A DNA stretch of 11,633 bases from Pseudomonadota bacterium. Its GTDB lineage: Bacteria > Desulfobacterota > Desulfarculia > Desulfarculales > JAHJDS01. This document shows positions 1 to 7,688 of the stretch, piece by piece (position 1 is the first letter of the stretch; every line of letters begins with the position of its first letter). The stretch is from positions 1 to 11,633 of the forward strand of contig JAHJDS010000365.1 in the NCBI GenBank assembly GCA_018812395.1, in the 5' to 3' direction. Below the pieces are notes generated by a model. That model was given only the letters and a program-made list of their open reading frames with translations, did not search any database and was not told the origin of the DNA. The position numbers were made by a program, and so were the translations under genes.

Positions 1-989
1 CCTTCGGGCGGCCGATGGTCGAGGAATTCTACGCGCCCTACCTGACCAAGGTGTTCGGCCTGCCTCTCGAGAATATGTCGCCCGAGCAATACCATCGCCG
101 GGTGAGCAGCCGCTCCCTGGGCGGCGTGGTGCGCCGGCTGCTGCCCGGCGCCGCCCAATCAGGCCTGAAAAAAGGCGCGACCTACCTCTATCCCCGCCAG
201 GGCATCTCTCAGCCGTACGACGTCCTGGCCCGACGCCTGGCCGAGGGCGGCGGCCGGTTGCTGTTCGGCCATCGCGTCACCAGGCTCAAACATCACCGCA
301 GCCGGGTGACGACCGTGACCGTCGAGGGCCAAGACGAGGTGACCGACATGGCGGCCGGGTCAATGGTCTCGACCATTCCCCTGCCCGAGTTGGTGACGAT
401 GATGGACCCGTTGCCGCCCGAGGCGGTCCGGGCGGCGGCCGGGCGCCTGCGGTACCGCGACCTGGTGATTCTGCTGGCGCGGTGTGGCGGCCCGCGGCGG
501 GTCGTCCCGGAGTCGTTCTACTTCCCGACGGCCGAGGTGCCGTTCAACCGGGCCTTTGTCCCGGCCAATTTTCTCGATCTGCCGCCCGAGGACGATTACC
601 TGGTCGGGTTCGAGTTCGGGGCCTTTCAGGGCGATCGGGTCTGGTCCCTGGACGACGACGGGTTATGGGACCTGGTCCGGCCCTGGATCGATCGCTTGGG
701 GCTGGGCGAGGCCTCGCGGGTCAGGGACTTCTTCACCCGCCGGCTGACCCACGCCTATCCGCTGTATGAACTGGGATTCGAGCGTAACCTGCAAATCGTT
801 CTGGCCTGGCTCGACGGCCTGGACAACCTGATCACCACCGGCCGGCAGGGCCTGTTCGTCCACAACAACATGCACCATTCCCTGGAGATGGGCCGCCTGG
901 CCGGAGAGGCGGTTCTGGCCGGGGGGCCGCGCTCGGCGATCTGGATTGCGGCTCGAGAGCTGTTCGCCGCCTACCAGATCGTGGACTGA
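1..989 (+). CDS. FAD-dependent amine-oxidase/UDP-galactopyranose-mutase-like oxidoreductase, 5' end missing
   Basis: The reading frame is open to the left edge (first full codon at 3) and stops at TGA 987-989, so only the C-terminal ~328 residues are visible. The GxGxxG dinucleotide-binding start of the flavin domain would lie outside the window, and the ATG at 15 is almost certainly internal. The call rests on the resemblance to the protoporphyrinogen-oxidase/UGM-like flavoprotein superfamily. Near the visible start is a segment of the type FYAPYLTKVFGLPLENMS followed by a conserved Arg-Ser region. Close to the end are AYPLYELGFERNL and a GR-x-G-x5-NNM-x2-S-x2-MG segment, the C-terminal FAD-contacting element. 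Members of this group often occur in polysaccharide loci, but their substrates are usually unassigned. The gene lies 25 bases before a radical SAM gene and probably shares its operon. An oddity is NNMHHS, where relatives as I recall them have NN-x-DHS. The superfamily assignment is fairly safe; the reaction is not known. Confidence 0.8.
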   Translation, partial: FGRPMVEEFYAPYLTKVFGLPLENMSPEQYHRRVSSRSLGGVVRRLLPGAAQSGLKKGATYLYPRQGISQPYDVLARRLAEGGGRLLFGHRVTRLKHHRSRVTTVTVEGQDEVTDMAAGSMVSTIPLPELVTMMDPLPPEAVRAAAGRLRYRDLVILLARCGGPRRVVPESFYFPTAEVPFNRAFVPANFLDLPPEDDYLVGFEFGAFQGDRVWSLDDDGLWDLVRPWIDRLGLGEASRVRDFFTRRLTHAYPLYELGFERNLQIVLAWLDGLDNLITTGRQGLFVHNNMHHSLEMGRLAGEAVLAGGPRSAIWIAARELFAAYQIVD

Positions 990-1000
990 CGTCCGCGCCT

Positions 1001-1004
1001 GAGG
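1001..1004 (+). promoter_or_regulatory. Ribosome binding site supporting a TTG start
   Basis: GAGG lies 10 bases before the TTG at 1015. An in-frame TGA at 1000-1002 closes the frame just upstream, and the first in-frame ATG is about 67 codons later, inside the conserved domain. This site therefore decides for the TTG start. Confidence 0.5.
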
Positions 1005-1014
1005 ATTCGATCCG

Positions 1015-2520
1015 TTGTCACGCGCCTTTCGCCGGAACAAAAACCTGATCCCCGTCGGTCGGACCCTTGACTGTCTCCTGATCAATCCGCCGTTCACCCT
1101 CAAGGAGCGCTACGGGATCATCAACCGCCTGGGCGGGGTGACCGAGCCCTTGGGTCTGGCGTTATTGGCCGGGCAGCTCAGGCGGGCCGGGTACCAGGTC
1201 GCCGTCCTGGACGCCATGAACCTGGAAATGACCCTGGATCAGGTCCTGGACGTGGTCGGCCGCAACGACGTCCGGGTAGTGGGCGTCCCCTTTCTGACGA
1301 CCTATTTTCACCGCGCCCGGGACCTGGTCCGGGAGCTGAAACGACGCTTCCCGGACGTGGTGACCGTCGCCGGCTCGGCCCACGTCACGTTGCTGGCGGC
1401 CGAGACCATGGCCGAGATTCCGGAAGTGGACTACGCCCTGCGCGGCGAGGCCGAGTTCACCCTGGTCGAACTGATGTCGGCCCTGGGGGCCGGAGACGGC
1501 CTTGACCGCATCGCCGGACTGGTCCGGCGGGAGGGCCGGCGGATCCGCGACCACGGCGGCCAGGGATTCGTCGCCGACCTGGACGAAATCGCCCTGCCGG
1601 CCCGCGATCTCCTGCCCATGGACGTCTACCGGCCGACGGCCTCCCGCTACCGGAAGCGACCGGCCTACTTCGCCATCGCCTCCCGGGGCTGTCCCTACCG
1701 GTGCACCTACTGCTGCCAGATCACCGGCCGCACCTGGCGGATGCACGGCCGGCCGAGGTTGCTGGAGGAAATCAGGATCCTCAAGGACGACTACGGCGCC
1801 CGGGAGATTTTGTACGGCGATGACACCCTGACCGTCAACCGGCGCCGCTTGGTCGAGTTCTGCGAGGCGATCATCGCTCAGGGCCTAAACGTCGGCCTGC
1901 GCTACAGTTGCTATTCCCGGGTGGACCACGTCGACCTGGACCTGCTCAGGCTGATGAAACGGGCCGGGTTTTGGGAGATCGGCTTCGGGGTCGAGAGCGG
2001 CAGCCAGCGGCTGCTGGACAAGGTCAAGAAGGGCATCACCCTGGATCAGGTCCGCCGGGTGTTTCGGTGGTGCGAAGAGGTGGGTTTGGAGAGCCGCGCC
2101 TTTTTCATGCTGGGGCTGCCCACCGAGACCCGGGAGGACTCCCGGCAGACGATCCACTTCTCCCGGGAGTTGAATCCCAAGTGGCTCCAGTGCACCCTCA
2201 CCGTACCGTACCCCAAGACCGAACTGTGGGCTCAGGCCAAGGCCGAGGGCCTGCTCCGGAGCGAGGACTGGCGGGACTACCAGCCCTGGGGCGCCTGGTC
2301 GGGCAAGAGCCCGGCCTACCTGCCGGCCGGCCGCACTGCCGAGGAATTGCAGGGGCTGTACAAAAAGATGATCCTCGGCTTCTACCTGCGGCCCAAAACG
2401 ATCTGGCGTCACCTCGGTTCGATCCGCTCGGCGGCCGAGCTGGTCAAGTACGCTTACGCCGCCGGCGTGGTGGCCCGGGTCAAGCTGGCCCCGTGGCTCG
2501 GCGGCGGCCGGAAGGGCTGA
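1015..2520 (+). CDS. B12-binding-domain radical SAM protein (BchE-like class)
   Basis: 501 residues, TTG start. The N-terminal ~150 residues have the B12-binding Rossmann-like layout of this class: LLINPPF at the first strand, EPLGLALLAGQLRRAGY, and then RGEAEFTLVEL. The DxHxxG cobalamin-ligating motif is absent, as is common in the BchE-like group. The radical SAM core follows, with the 4Fe-4S motif CPYRCTYC at residues 226-233 (Cys226, Cys230, Cys233). After it come a GDDT segment, an FGVESGSQ segment and a C-terminal tail containing FYLRPKTIW. Family knowledge says such enzymes cleave S-adenosylmethionine reductively and often use cobalamin for methyl transfer or rearrangement. Targets include lipids, porphyrins, sugars and antibiotics. 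Nothing visible fixes the substrate. The neighbouring glycan genes suggest a sugar or a polyprenyl/lipid-linked intermediate (inference). The next gene is a second enzyme of the same class only 6 bases away, so the two probably act in one pathway. The protein is complete. Confidence 0.9.
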   Translation: MSRAFRRNKNLIPVGRTLDCLLINPPFTLKERYGIINRLGGVTEPLGLALLAGQLRRAGYQVAVLDAMNLEMTLDQVLDVVGRNDVRVVGVPFLTTYFHRARDLVRELKRRFPDVVTVAGSAHVTLLAAETMAEIPEVDYALRGEAEFTLVELMSALGAGDGLDRIAGLVRREGRRIRDHGGQGFVADLDEIALPARDLLPMDVYRPTASRYRKRPAYFAIASRGCPYRCTYCCQITGRTWRMHGRPRLLEEIRILKDDYGAREILYGDDTLTVNRRRLVEFCEAIIAQGLNVGLRYSCYSRVDHVDLDLLRLMKRAGFWEIGFGVESGSQRLLDKVKKGITLDQVRRVFRWCEEVGLESRAFFMLGLPTETREDSRQTIHFSRELNPKWLQCTLTVPYPKTELWAQAKAEGLLRSEDWRDYQPWGAWSGKSPAYLPAGRTAEELQGLYKKMILGFYLRPKTIWRHLGSIRSAAELVKYAYAAGVVARVKLAPWLGGGRKG

Positions 2521-2526
2521 GACCCG

Positions 2527-3957
2527 GTGGACATCCTCTTCGTCTCGGACATCAAGAACTTCGCCATCGGCGGCTTCGAGCCCCTGGGGCTGGAGTACCT
2601 CTCGGCCGGTCTGAAGCGGGCCGGCCACCGGACCCACATCACCGACCTGGACCTGGACGACGCCGTGGCCACCATCCGCCGCCACGACGTCGGGCTGGTC
2701 GGTTACAGCGTGACCACCGGCCTGCAGCGAGCCTATCTCGATTTCAACCGGCGGCTGAAGGGCCGCGTCAAGGTCGTGTCCGTCTTCGGCGGCCCCCATC
2801 CGACGTTCGTGCCCCGGATCATCGACCAGCCGGGGGTCGACCTGATCTGCATCGGCGAGGGCGAGCGGGCCGCGGTCGAGCTGGCCGACCGGATCGAGGC
2901 CGGCCGCGATTACGGCGACATCGAAAACCTGTTCGTCAAGCGAGACGGGCGGGTCATCCACAATCCGGTCCGGCCCGGCGAACGCTCCCTGGACGAGTTC
3001 CCCCACCCGGACCGGGACCTGGTCTACGCCAAGTTTCCCGACCTGGCCCGAACGACCATGAAGACCGTCCTGGCCGGCCGCGGCTGCCTGTTCAAGTGCA
3101 GCTACTGCTACCACCAGGAGTTCATGGACAAGCACGGCCTGAAAAACGTCGTCCGGATGCGCGACGTGGACGACCTGATGGCCGAACTCATGGACCTCAA
3201 GGCCGCCTACCCGGTCGAGTTCTTCCGGTTCGTGGACGCCTCGGTCGGGTTCAAGAAGAGCTGGCTCCGGGAGTTTTCCGGTAAATACCGGGACCGGATC
3301 GGGGTCCCCTTCAGTTGCGGGCTCAATCCCTACCAGGGGAGCGAGGAGGTGATCCGGCTCCTGGCGGCGGCCGGCTGCGCCAGCGTCAACTGGGCCGTCG
3401 AGACGGGCGACCAAAGGCTGCGCTACGAGGTCCTCAATCGCCGCGTCCCGGACCGGGTCATCTTCGACATGGCCGCCCGCCTCAAGCAATACGGCCTCAA
3501 GTCCTGGCTTCAAAATATGGTCGGCCTGCCCGGAGGGTCCTTGGCCCACGATCTAAAGACCCTGGACATGAACATCGCCCTCGAGCCCGATTACGCCTGG
3601 GTGTCCATCTTCACCCCCTACCCGGGCACGCCCATCAACCAGACCATGCGGACCCTGGGCCTGTTCGACGGCGATCCGGCGGCCTTTGACAAGACCTACT
3701 ACCACACTTCGGTGCTCGACATCCCGGACAAGAGACAGGTGACGAATCTGAGCCGCCTGTTCGCCCTGGTCGTCGAGTTTCCCTTCCTGCGTCGCTACGT
3801 CCCCGGCCTGATCAAGCTGCCCCTGGGCCCGGCCTACGAGGTCGCCCGCAAGCTGTTCAAGGGGTGGTGCATGGTCAGGCGCATCCTGCCGTCGCGGCCC
3901 CGGCCCGTCCAGTTCGTGCGCAACGCCTGGCGGGTCATGTTCGGCAGCGCCGGCTGA
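2527..3957 (+). CDS. Second B12-binding-domain radical SAM protein
   Basis: 476 residues, GTG start six bases after the previous stop. The purine run GGAAGG at 2510-2515 can serve as ribosome binding site. The N-terminal domain shows the B12-binding pattern: GGFEPLGLEYLSAGLKRAGH, FGGPHPTF at residues 87-94 and GEGE at 110-113. It has no DxHxxG. The radical SAM cluster motif is CLFKCSYC at residues 187-194 (Cys187, Cys191, Cys194). It is followed by a FRFVDAS segment, a WAVETGDQRL segment and VSIFTPYPGTP, all typical of the core barrel. The C-terminal ~70 residues are basic and may sit on the membrane (inference). It is not a recent duplicate of the gene before it: the two share the architecture and short motifs but differ through most of their length. 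It also shares that gene's reading frame, so TGA readthrough would give one joined protein. Complete; substrate unknown. Confidence 0.9.
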   Translation: MDILFVSDIKNFAIGGFEPLGLEYLSAGLKRAGHRTHITDLDLDDAVATIRRHDVGLVGYSVTTGLQRAYLDFNRRLKGRVKVVSVFGGPHPTFVPRIIDQPGVDLICIGEGERAAVELADRIEAGRDYGDIENLFVKRDGRVIHNPVRPGERSLDEFPHPDRDLVYAKFPDLARTTMKTVLAGRGCLFKCSYCYHQEFMDKHGLKNVVRMRDVDDLMAELMDLKAAYPVEFFRFVDASVGFKKSWLREFSGKYRDRIGVPFSCGLNPYQGSEEVIRLLAAAGCASVNWAVETGDQRLRYEVLNRRVPDRVIFDMAARLKQYGLKSWLQNMVGLPGGSLAHDLKTLDMNIALEPDYAWVSIFTPYPGTPINQTMRTLGLFDGDPAAFDKTYYHTSVLDIPDKRQVTNLSRLFALVVEFPFLRRYVPGLIKLPLGPAYEVARKLFKGWCMVRRILPSRPRPVQFVRNAWRVMFGSAG

Positions 3958-3967
3958 GGCCAGGCCG

Positions 3968-5281
3968 ATGATCCCCCGTTTAGATGAAAGCGTCCCCCTG
4001 GTTGACCGGCCCTGGTTCTGGCCGACCGCCCTGTTTTGCGCCTCGGCGGCGGTCCACGTCGCCTTTGTGGTCCTCTACGGGCCGCATCTGGGGGGTGATT
4101 CGCCTCGGTACCTGACCGCCGCCCAAAGGCTCCTGTCCGGACGGGCCGATTTCGGTTCGATCCAGTTCTGGCTCTACGGCAGCTACATCTACTTCGTGGC
4201 CGGGGTCAAGGCCCTGGCGGGCCTGGCCGGGTCGGGCGACCTGGCCTGGATCGAAAACTTCGTCCGCCAGACCACCCTCGGCTGGGGGCCGACCTTATCC
4301 TACCAGGCCGTCCAGGCCGGCGCCGGGGCGGCCGGTTTGTGGGCGGTGACCCTGGTCCAGGCCGTGGTCTCGGGGCTGGGGCCGGTCTTTTTGTACCTGG
4401 CGGCCAGGGACCTTCGGCCGTCGGGCCGACGCTGGATCACGGCCGGGGCGGCCTTTGGCTTCGGGGCGCTGTGCTTTGACGCCTTGTTGTGGGACGCCTA
4501 TCTGCTGACCGACTCCCTGTTTCTGACCGGGTGCACGGCCATGTTCTGGCTCCTGGTTCGCGGCGCGGTGCGGGGGACCTGGTGGCCGGCGTTGGTGCTG
4601 GGGGCGGTCCTGTTCGTCTACCGGCCCGGGACCCAGGTCTTTTTGCCCCTGGTGCTGGTCTGCTGGGGCCTGGCCCGGTGGCTGGGTCGGACGGCGCGGC
4701 CCCGGCGGGCGGGCCTGACCCTCGTGGTCGTGGTGCTTGGCCTGTCCCTGGGCCTGATCCTCACCCAGGCGGTGTTGATGAAATATCCGCCCGGCAAAGG
4801 TTTTCCATTCAAGAAACATTTCGAGTCGTACAAGCGTAAAAACGACCGCGGCGTGGTCGTCCGGGACCGTCCCGAGACCTACCACGCCCGGCCGCGAAGC
4901 GTCGGTGATTATCTGTGGTTGACCGTGGACAAGTACGTCCACATGTTCCGCTTCGTCTATCCGACTTACTCCCGGGGGCACAAACTGTTCGGCTGGGTCT
5001 ACTTCGTCCCTTACTACCTGCTGGCCCTGTTCGGCGCGCTGGTTCTTTTTCGATCTTCACCCGAATCGGGCCGGTTCATCGTGGTGGTGATCGGCCTGCT
5101 GTGGGTCCACGCCTTCACCCTCTTTTTCTCCATGTTCACCATCAGCTACGGCTGGCGCTACCAACTGGTCAACATGCCGGCGATCTGGTTGTTGGCCCTG
5201 GTCGGGCTCGACCGGGCGATCCGCCGTTTTTTCCCCGGGAATGCCGGCGCCGGCCGCACAAGACGGACTGAAACGCCATGA
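3968..5281 (+). CDS. Polytopic membrane protein, GT-C (GT39/PMT-like) glycosyltransferase candidate
   Basis: 437 residues with roughly ten hydrophobic segments by eye, the first at about residues 17-37. Just after it, in the first external loop, is GGDSPRYL with Asp44. This acidic residue sits where GT-C enzymes of the PMT/ArnT type keep their catalytic Asp. A second signature is WDAYLLTDSLF in the middle, and near the end GWRYQLVNMPAIW matches the 'RY...P' segment of these families. A large polar loop at about residues 270-335, rich in Lys, Arg and Tyr, probably faces the periplasm. Known GT-C enzymes use polyprenyl-phosphate sugars and transfer them to lipids, glycans or proteins on the outer side of the membrane. 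The ATG at 3968 has GAGG at 3956-3959, eight bases before it. The gene ends in ATGA, overlapping the start of the aminotransferase by four bases, which suggests translational coupling. The fold class is likely; donor and acceptor are unknown, and a flippase or polymerase role cannot be fully excluded. Confidence 0.65.
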   Translation: MIPRLDESVPLVDRPWFWPTALFCASAAVHVAFVVLYGPHLGGDSPRYLTAAQRLLSGRADFGSIQFWLYGSYIYFVAGVKALAGLAGSGDLAWIENFVRQTTLGWGPTLSYQAVQAGAGAAGLWAVTLVQAVVSGLGPVFLYLAARDLRPSGRRWITAGAAFGFGALCFDALLWDAYLLTDSLFLTGCTAMFWLLVRGAVRGTWWPALVLGAVLFVYRPGTQVFLPLVLVCWGLARWLGRTARPRRAGLTLVVVVLGLSLGLILTQAVLMKYPPGKGFPFKKHFESYKRKNDRGVVVRDRPETYHARPRSVGDYLWLTVDKYVHMFRFVYPTYSRGHKLFGWVYFVPYYLLALFGALVLFRSSPESGRFIVVVIGLLWVHAFTLFFSMFTISYGWRYQLVNMPAIWLLALVGLDRAIRRFFPGNAGAGRTRRTETP

Positions 5282-6465
5282 CCGAATCCCTGTCCTACGG
5301 CCGCCAGCAGGTCGACGACGATGATATAAAGGCCGTGACCGAGGTCCTGCGCGGCGACTGGCTGACCACCGGCCCGGCGGTCGGGGCCTTCGAGGCGGCC
5401 CTGGAAGATTTGACCGGCGCGGCCCACGTCGTGGCCGTGGCCAACGGCACGGCCGCCCTGCACCTGGCCGCCCTGGCCCTGGACATCGGCCTCGGCGACC
5501 TTGGGCTGAGTCCGCCGCTGACTTTTCTGGCCTCGGCCAACTGCCTGGCCATGGCCGGGGCGGACGTAAGATTCGCCGACGTCGACCCGGCCACCTGGTG
5601 CCTGTCGGTCGAGGAGGTGGACCGTTACTGCCGGACCAGCGGCCCCCCGGCGGTGGTGGTCGCCGTGGACTTCGCCGGCGTGCCGGCCGACCTGCCGGCC
5701 CTGTTCGACTTGTCGAGGAAACACGGCTTCCGGCTGATCGAGGACGCGGCCCACGCCGTGGGCTCGACCTACCAGTTCGAAGGAAAAACCGTGGCCTGCG
5801 GCTCGGGGGCGCACAGCGACCTGGCCGTGTTCTCCTTCCACCCGGTCAAGAACATCACCTCGGCCGAGGGCGGGGCCGTCCTGACCAATGACCCCGAACT
5901 GGCCGAGCGCATCCGGCGCCTGGCGACCCACGGCCTGGTCCGCGACCCGAGAAAACTGCGCCGCTACGAGGGGCCCTGGTCCTCGGAGATGGTCGAGCTG
6001 GGCTACAACTACCGGTTGAGCGACGTCCACTGCGCCCTGGGCCTGAGCCAGCTCCGGCGGCTGGACGCCTTCAAGGCCCGGCGGGCCGAACTGGTGCGGC
6101 GCTACAACCAGGCCTTCGCCGACCACGCCGACGTCCTCGCCCCGCCGCCCTGGCCGGCCGGGTGCGACCCCTGCTTCCACCTCTACGTCCTGTCCCTGAC
6201 CGGGCCGCTGGCCGACCGGCGCTTGGACCTGTTCATGCATCTCCAGGACCGCCAGATCATGCCCCAGGTCCACTACCGGCCGGTGCACACCCAGCCCTAC
6301 TACGTCGATCGACACGGGGCCGACCCCGAGGACTGCCCGGTCAGCCTGGACGTCTACGCCCGGACGCTGTCCATGCCGCTTTTTCCGGCCATGAGCGACG
6401 CCGACGCGGACCGGGTCATCGCCGCGGTACGGTCCTTTGTCAAGGCGGAAAAACGGCGGTGGTGA
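5278..6465 (+). CDS. DegT/DnrJ/EryC1/StrS sugar aminotransferase, PseC-like (UDP-4-keto-sugar C4 transaminase)
   Basis: 395 residues, the usual length of the family. The PLP-binding lysine is Lys191 in FSFHPVKNITSAEGGA. Upstream are SYGRQQVDDDDIKAV and LTTGPAVGAFE near the N-terminus, ANGTAALHLAA (phosphate-binding loop) and IEDAAHAVGS. Downstream are LGYNYRLSDVHCALGLSQL and PQVHYRPVHTQPYY. These stretches match the PseC group, which aminates C4 of UDP-4-keto-6-deoxy-HexNAc on the way to pseudaminic acid. The wider family also makes other 4-amino sugars (bacillosamine-, perosamine- or viosamine-type). The dehydratase PseB and the later genes PseH, PseG, PseI and PseF are not in this window, so the end product is open and I give no symbol. 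The start ATG lies inside the stop of the preceding gene (ATGA), and the stop overlaps the GTG start of the next gene (GTGA). Only a weak Shine-Dalgarno precedes it, which fits coupled translation. Cytoplasmic enzyme. Confidence 0.88.
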   Translation: MTESLSYGRQQVDDDDIKAVTEVLRGDWLTTGPAVGAFEAALEDLTGAAHVVAVANGTAALHLAALALDIGLGDLGLSPPLTFLASANCLAMAGADVRFADVDPATWCLSVEEVDRYCRTSGPPAVVVAVDFAGVPADLPALFDLSRKHGFRLIEDAAHAVGSTYQFEGKTVACGSGAHSDLAVFSFHPVKNITSAEGGAVLTNDPELAERIRRLATHGLVRDPRKLRRYEGPWSSEMVELGYNYRLSDVHCALGLSQLRRLDAFKARRAELVRRYNQAFADHADVLAPPPWPAGCDPCFHLYVLSLTGPLADRRLDLFMHLQDRQIMPQVHYRPVHTQPYYVDRHGADPEDCPVSLDVYARTLSMPLFPAMSDADADRVIAAVRSFVKAEKRRW

Positions 6466-7649
6466 GTTCCCGGGCCGCGGACGAGAATCGGGCCGGCCGG
6501 CGGCTGCGGATCTTGTACCTGATTCGGTCCCTGGGGGCCGGGGGGGCCGAGCGGCAGTTGGTGGCGCTGGTCAGCCGTCTGGATCGGCGGCGTTTCGCCC
6601 CGGCGGTGGCCCTGTTCTACGACCAGGGACCGTTGCGGCGCGACCTGGCCGCGGCCGGCGACGTGGCGCGCCACGTCCTGGGCAAGCGGGGCCGCTGGGA
6701 CCTGGCCGGTTTCCTGGGGCGCCTGTCGGGACTGATCCGTCGCGAGCGTCCCGACGTGCTGCACTGCTACCTGACCGACGCCAATGTCCTGGGGCTGATC
6801 GGCGGCCGGCTGGGGCGCTGTCCGCGGATCGTGTTCGGGGTCAGGTCCTCGCGCATGGAAAATCCGGACCGGGACCTGGGGGTGATGATCTCCCAGCGCC
6901 TCAGCCGGGTCCTGGCCGGCCGGGCCGACCTGGTCATCTACAATTCGCGGACGGCCCTGGAGGAGAGTTCGGGCGGCGGCCTCTTGGCCCACCGCGGGGT
7001 GTTCATCCCCAACGGCATCGACACGTTGCGTTTTCAACCCGATGACGCGGGGCGGCGGGCGGTCCGGGCCGAACTGGGCCTGGCCGGTGACGACCTGGTC
7101 GTCGGCCAGATCGCCCGGGACGCCCCGAAAAAGGACTGGCCGACCTTTTTCCGGGCCGCGGCCCTGTTGGCCGCTCGGTGGCCGGCGGTCAAGTTCGTCG
7201 GCGTCGGCCCAGGCGTCGAGGCCGCGAACCGCCGTCTGCGGGCCCTAGTCCAGGCCAACGGCCTGGCCGGGAGGACGCTCCTTTTGGGCGGGCGTCGGGA
7301 CGTGGACCGGCTGATGCCGGCCCTGGACCTGATCGGCCTCAGCTCGGCCTACGGCGAGGGGTTCCCCAACGTGGTCGGCGAGGCCATGGCCTGCGGCGTG
7401 CCGGCGGTGGTGACCAGGGTGGGCGACGGCCCGCGGATCGTCGGGTCCACCGGCCTGAGCGTCCCGCCGCGTTCCCCGACCGACCTGGCCGCGGCCTGGG
7501 CGGCCCTCCTGGACCAGGGGGCCGAGGTCCGGCGGCGGCTGGGGATCGCGGCCCGGCGCCGGATCGAGACCCTGTTCTCGGTCGAGTCCATGGTCCACCG
7601 GACCGAGGTCGCCTACGAGGCCCTGGCCCGCCGCCGGCCGATTGACTAA
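6462..7649 (+). CDS. GT4-family glycosyltransferase
   Basis: 395 residues from a GTG start that overlaps the preceding stop by four bases (GTGA). The same frame stays open upstream to 6162, but that part lies inside the aminotransferase gene and its translation is an Arg/Pro/Gly-rich shadow. The GTG at 6462 puts the N-terminus just before the first beta strand, RILYLIRSLGAGGAERQL at residues 16-33, the usual GT-B start with its Gly-Gly-Ala-Glu loop. The C-terminal donor-binding domain contains GVGPGVE and the EX7E motif with Glu299 and Glu307 in YGEGFPNVVGEAMACGVP. The enzyme should transfer a sugar from a nucleotide donor to a lipid-linked acceptor at the cytoplasmic face of the membrane with retention of configuration, as known for GT4. 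Donor and acceptor cannot be read from the sequence. The position directly behind the aminotransferase makes the amino sugar a plausible donor (inference). Its last codons overlap a promoter-like -35 element. Confidence 0.9.
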   Translation: MSSRAADENRAGRRLRILYLIRSLGAGGAERQLVALVSRLDRRRFAPAVALFYDQGPLRRDLAAAGDVARHVLGKRGRWDLAGFLGRLSGLIRRERPDVLHCYLTDANVLGLIGGRLGRCPRIVFGVRSSRMENPDRDLGVMISQRLSRVLAGRADLVIYNSRTALEESSGGGLLAHRGVFIPNGIDTLRFQPDDAGRRAVRAELGLAGDDLVVGQIARDAPKKDWPTFFRAAALLAARWPAVKFVGVGPGVEAANRRLRALVQANGLAGRTLLLGGRRDVDRLMPALDLIGLSSAYGEGFPNVVGEAMACGVPAVVTRVGDGPRIVGSTGLSVPPRSPTDLAAAWAALLDQGAEVRRRLGIAARRRIETLFSVESMVHRTEVAYEALARRRPID

Positions 7650-7671
7650 CCACCCGGGCCTGTGTCATATT
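7642..7671 (+). promoter_or_regulatory. Candidate sigma-70 promoter before the SDR gene
   Basis: TTGACT at 7642-7647 (five of six to TTGACA), an 18-base spacer, then CATATT at 7666-7671 (four of six to TATAAT). The -35 lies in the last codons of the glycosyltransferase. Transcription would begin around 7678 and give a leader of about 18 bases. AT-rich runs like this are rare in the window, but the -10 is imperfect and this is a by-eye match. Confidence 0.4.
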
Positions 7672-7680
7672 CAAAGGCTC

Positions 7681-7688
7681 GAAGGAGA
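7681..7688 (+). promoter_or_regulatory. Strong Shine-Dalgarno deciding the ATG start at 7696
   Basis: GAAGGAGA lies seven bases before ATG 7696. It settles the start against the in-frame TTG at 7642, whose 18 extra codons do not resemble an SDR N-terminus. Confidence 0.75.

Noticed and set aside
2518..2520. Selenocysteine at the TGA between the radical SAM genes
   Set aside because: The first protein already ends like its family, there is a GTG with an acceptable Shine-Dalgarno just after, and no convincing SECIS-like hairpin was seen downstream.
1885..3549. 554-codon open frame on the - strand across both radical SAM genes
   Set aside because: It lies antisense to two genes with clear motifs and its translation is a Gly/Pro/Gln/Asp/Val-rich mix with no domain. 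High G+C at third positions removes stop codons from this antisense frame.
5158..6315. 385-codon open frame on the - strand over the aminotransferase
   Set aside because: Antisense shadow of a complete PLP aminotransferase; repetitive Gly/Gln/Val/Arg composition and no motif.
6162..6461. Upstream extension of the GT4 gene to an ATG at 6162
   Set aside because: These 100 codons lie inside the aminotransferase gene and read as Pro/Arg/Gly-rich sequence; GTG 6462 places the N-terminus at the normal GT-B start.
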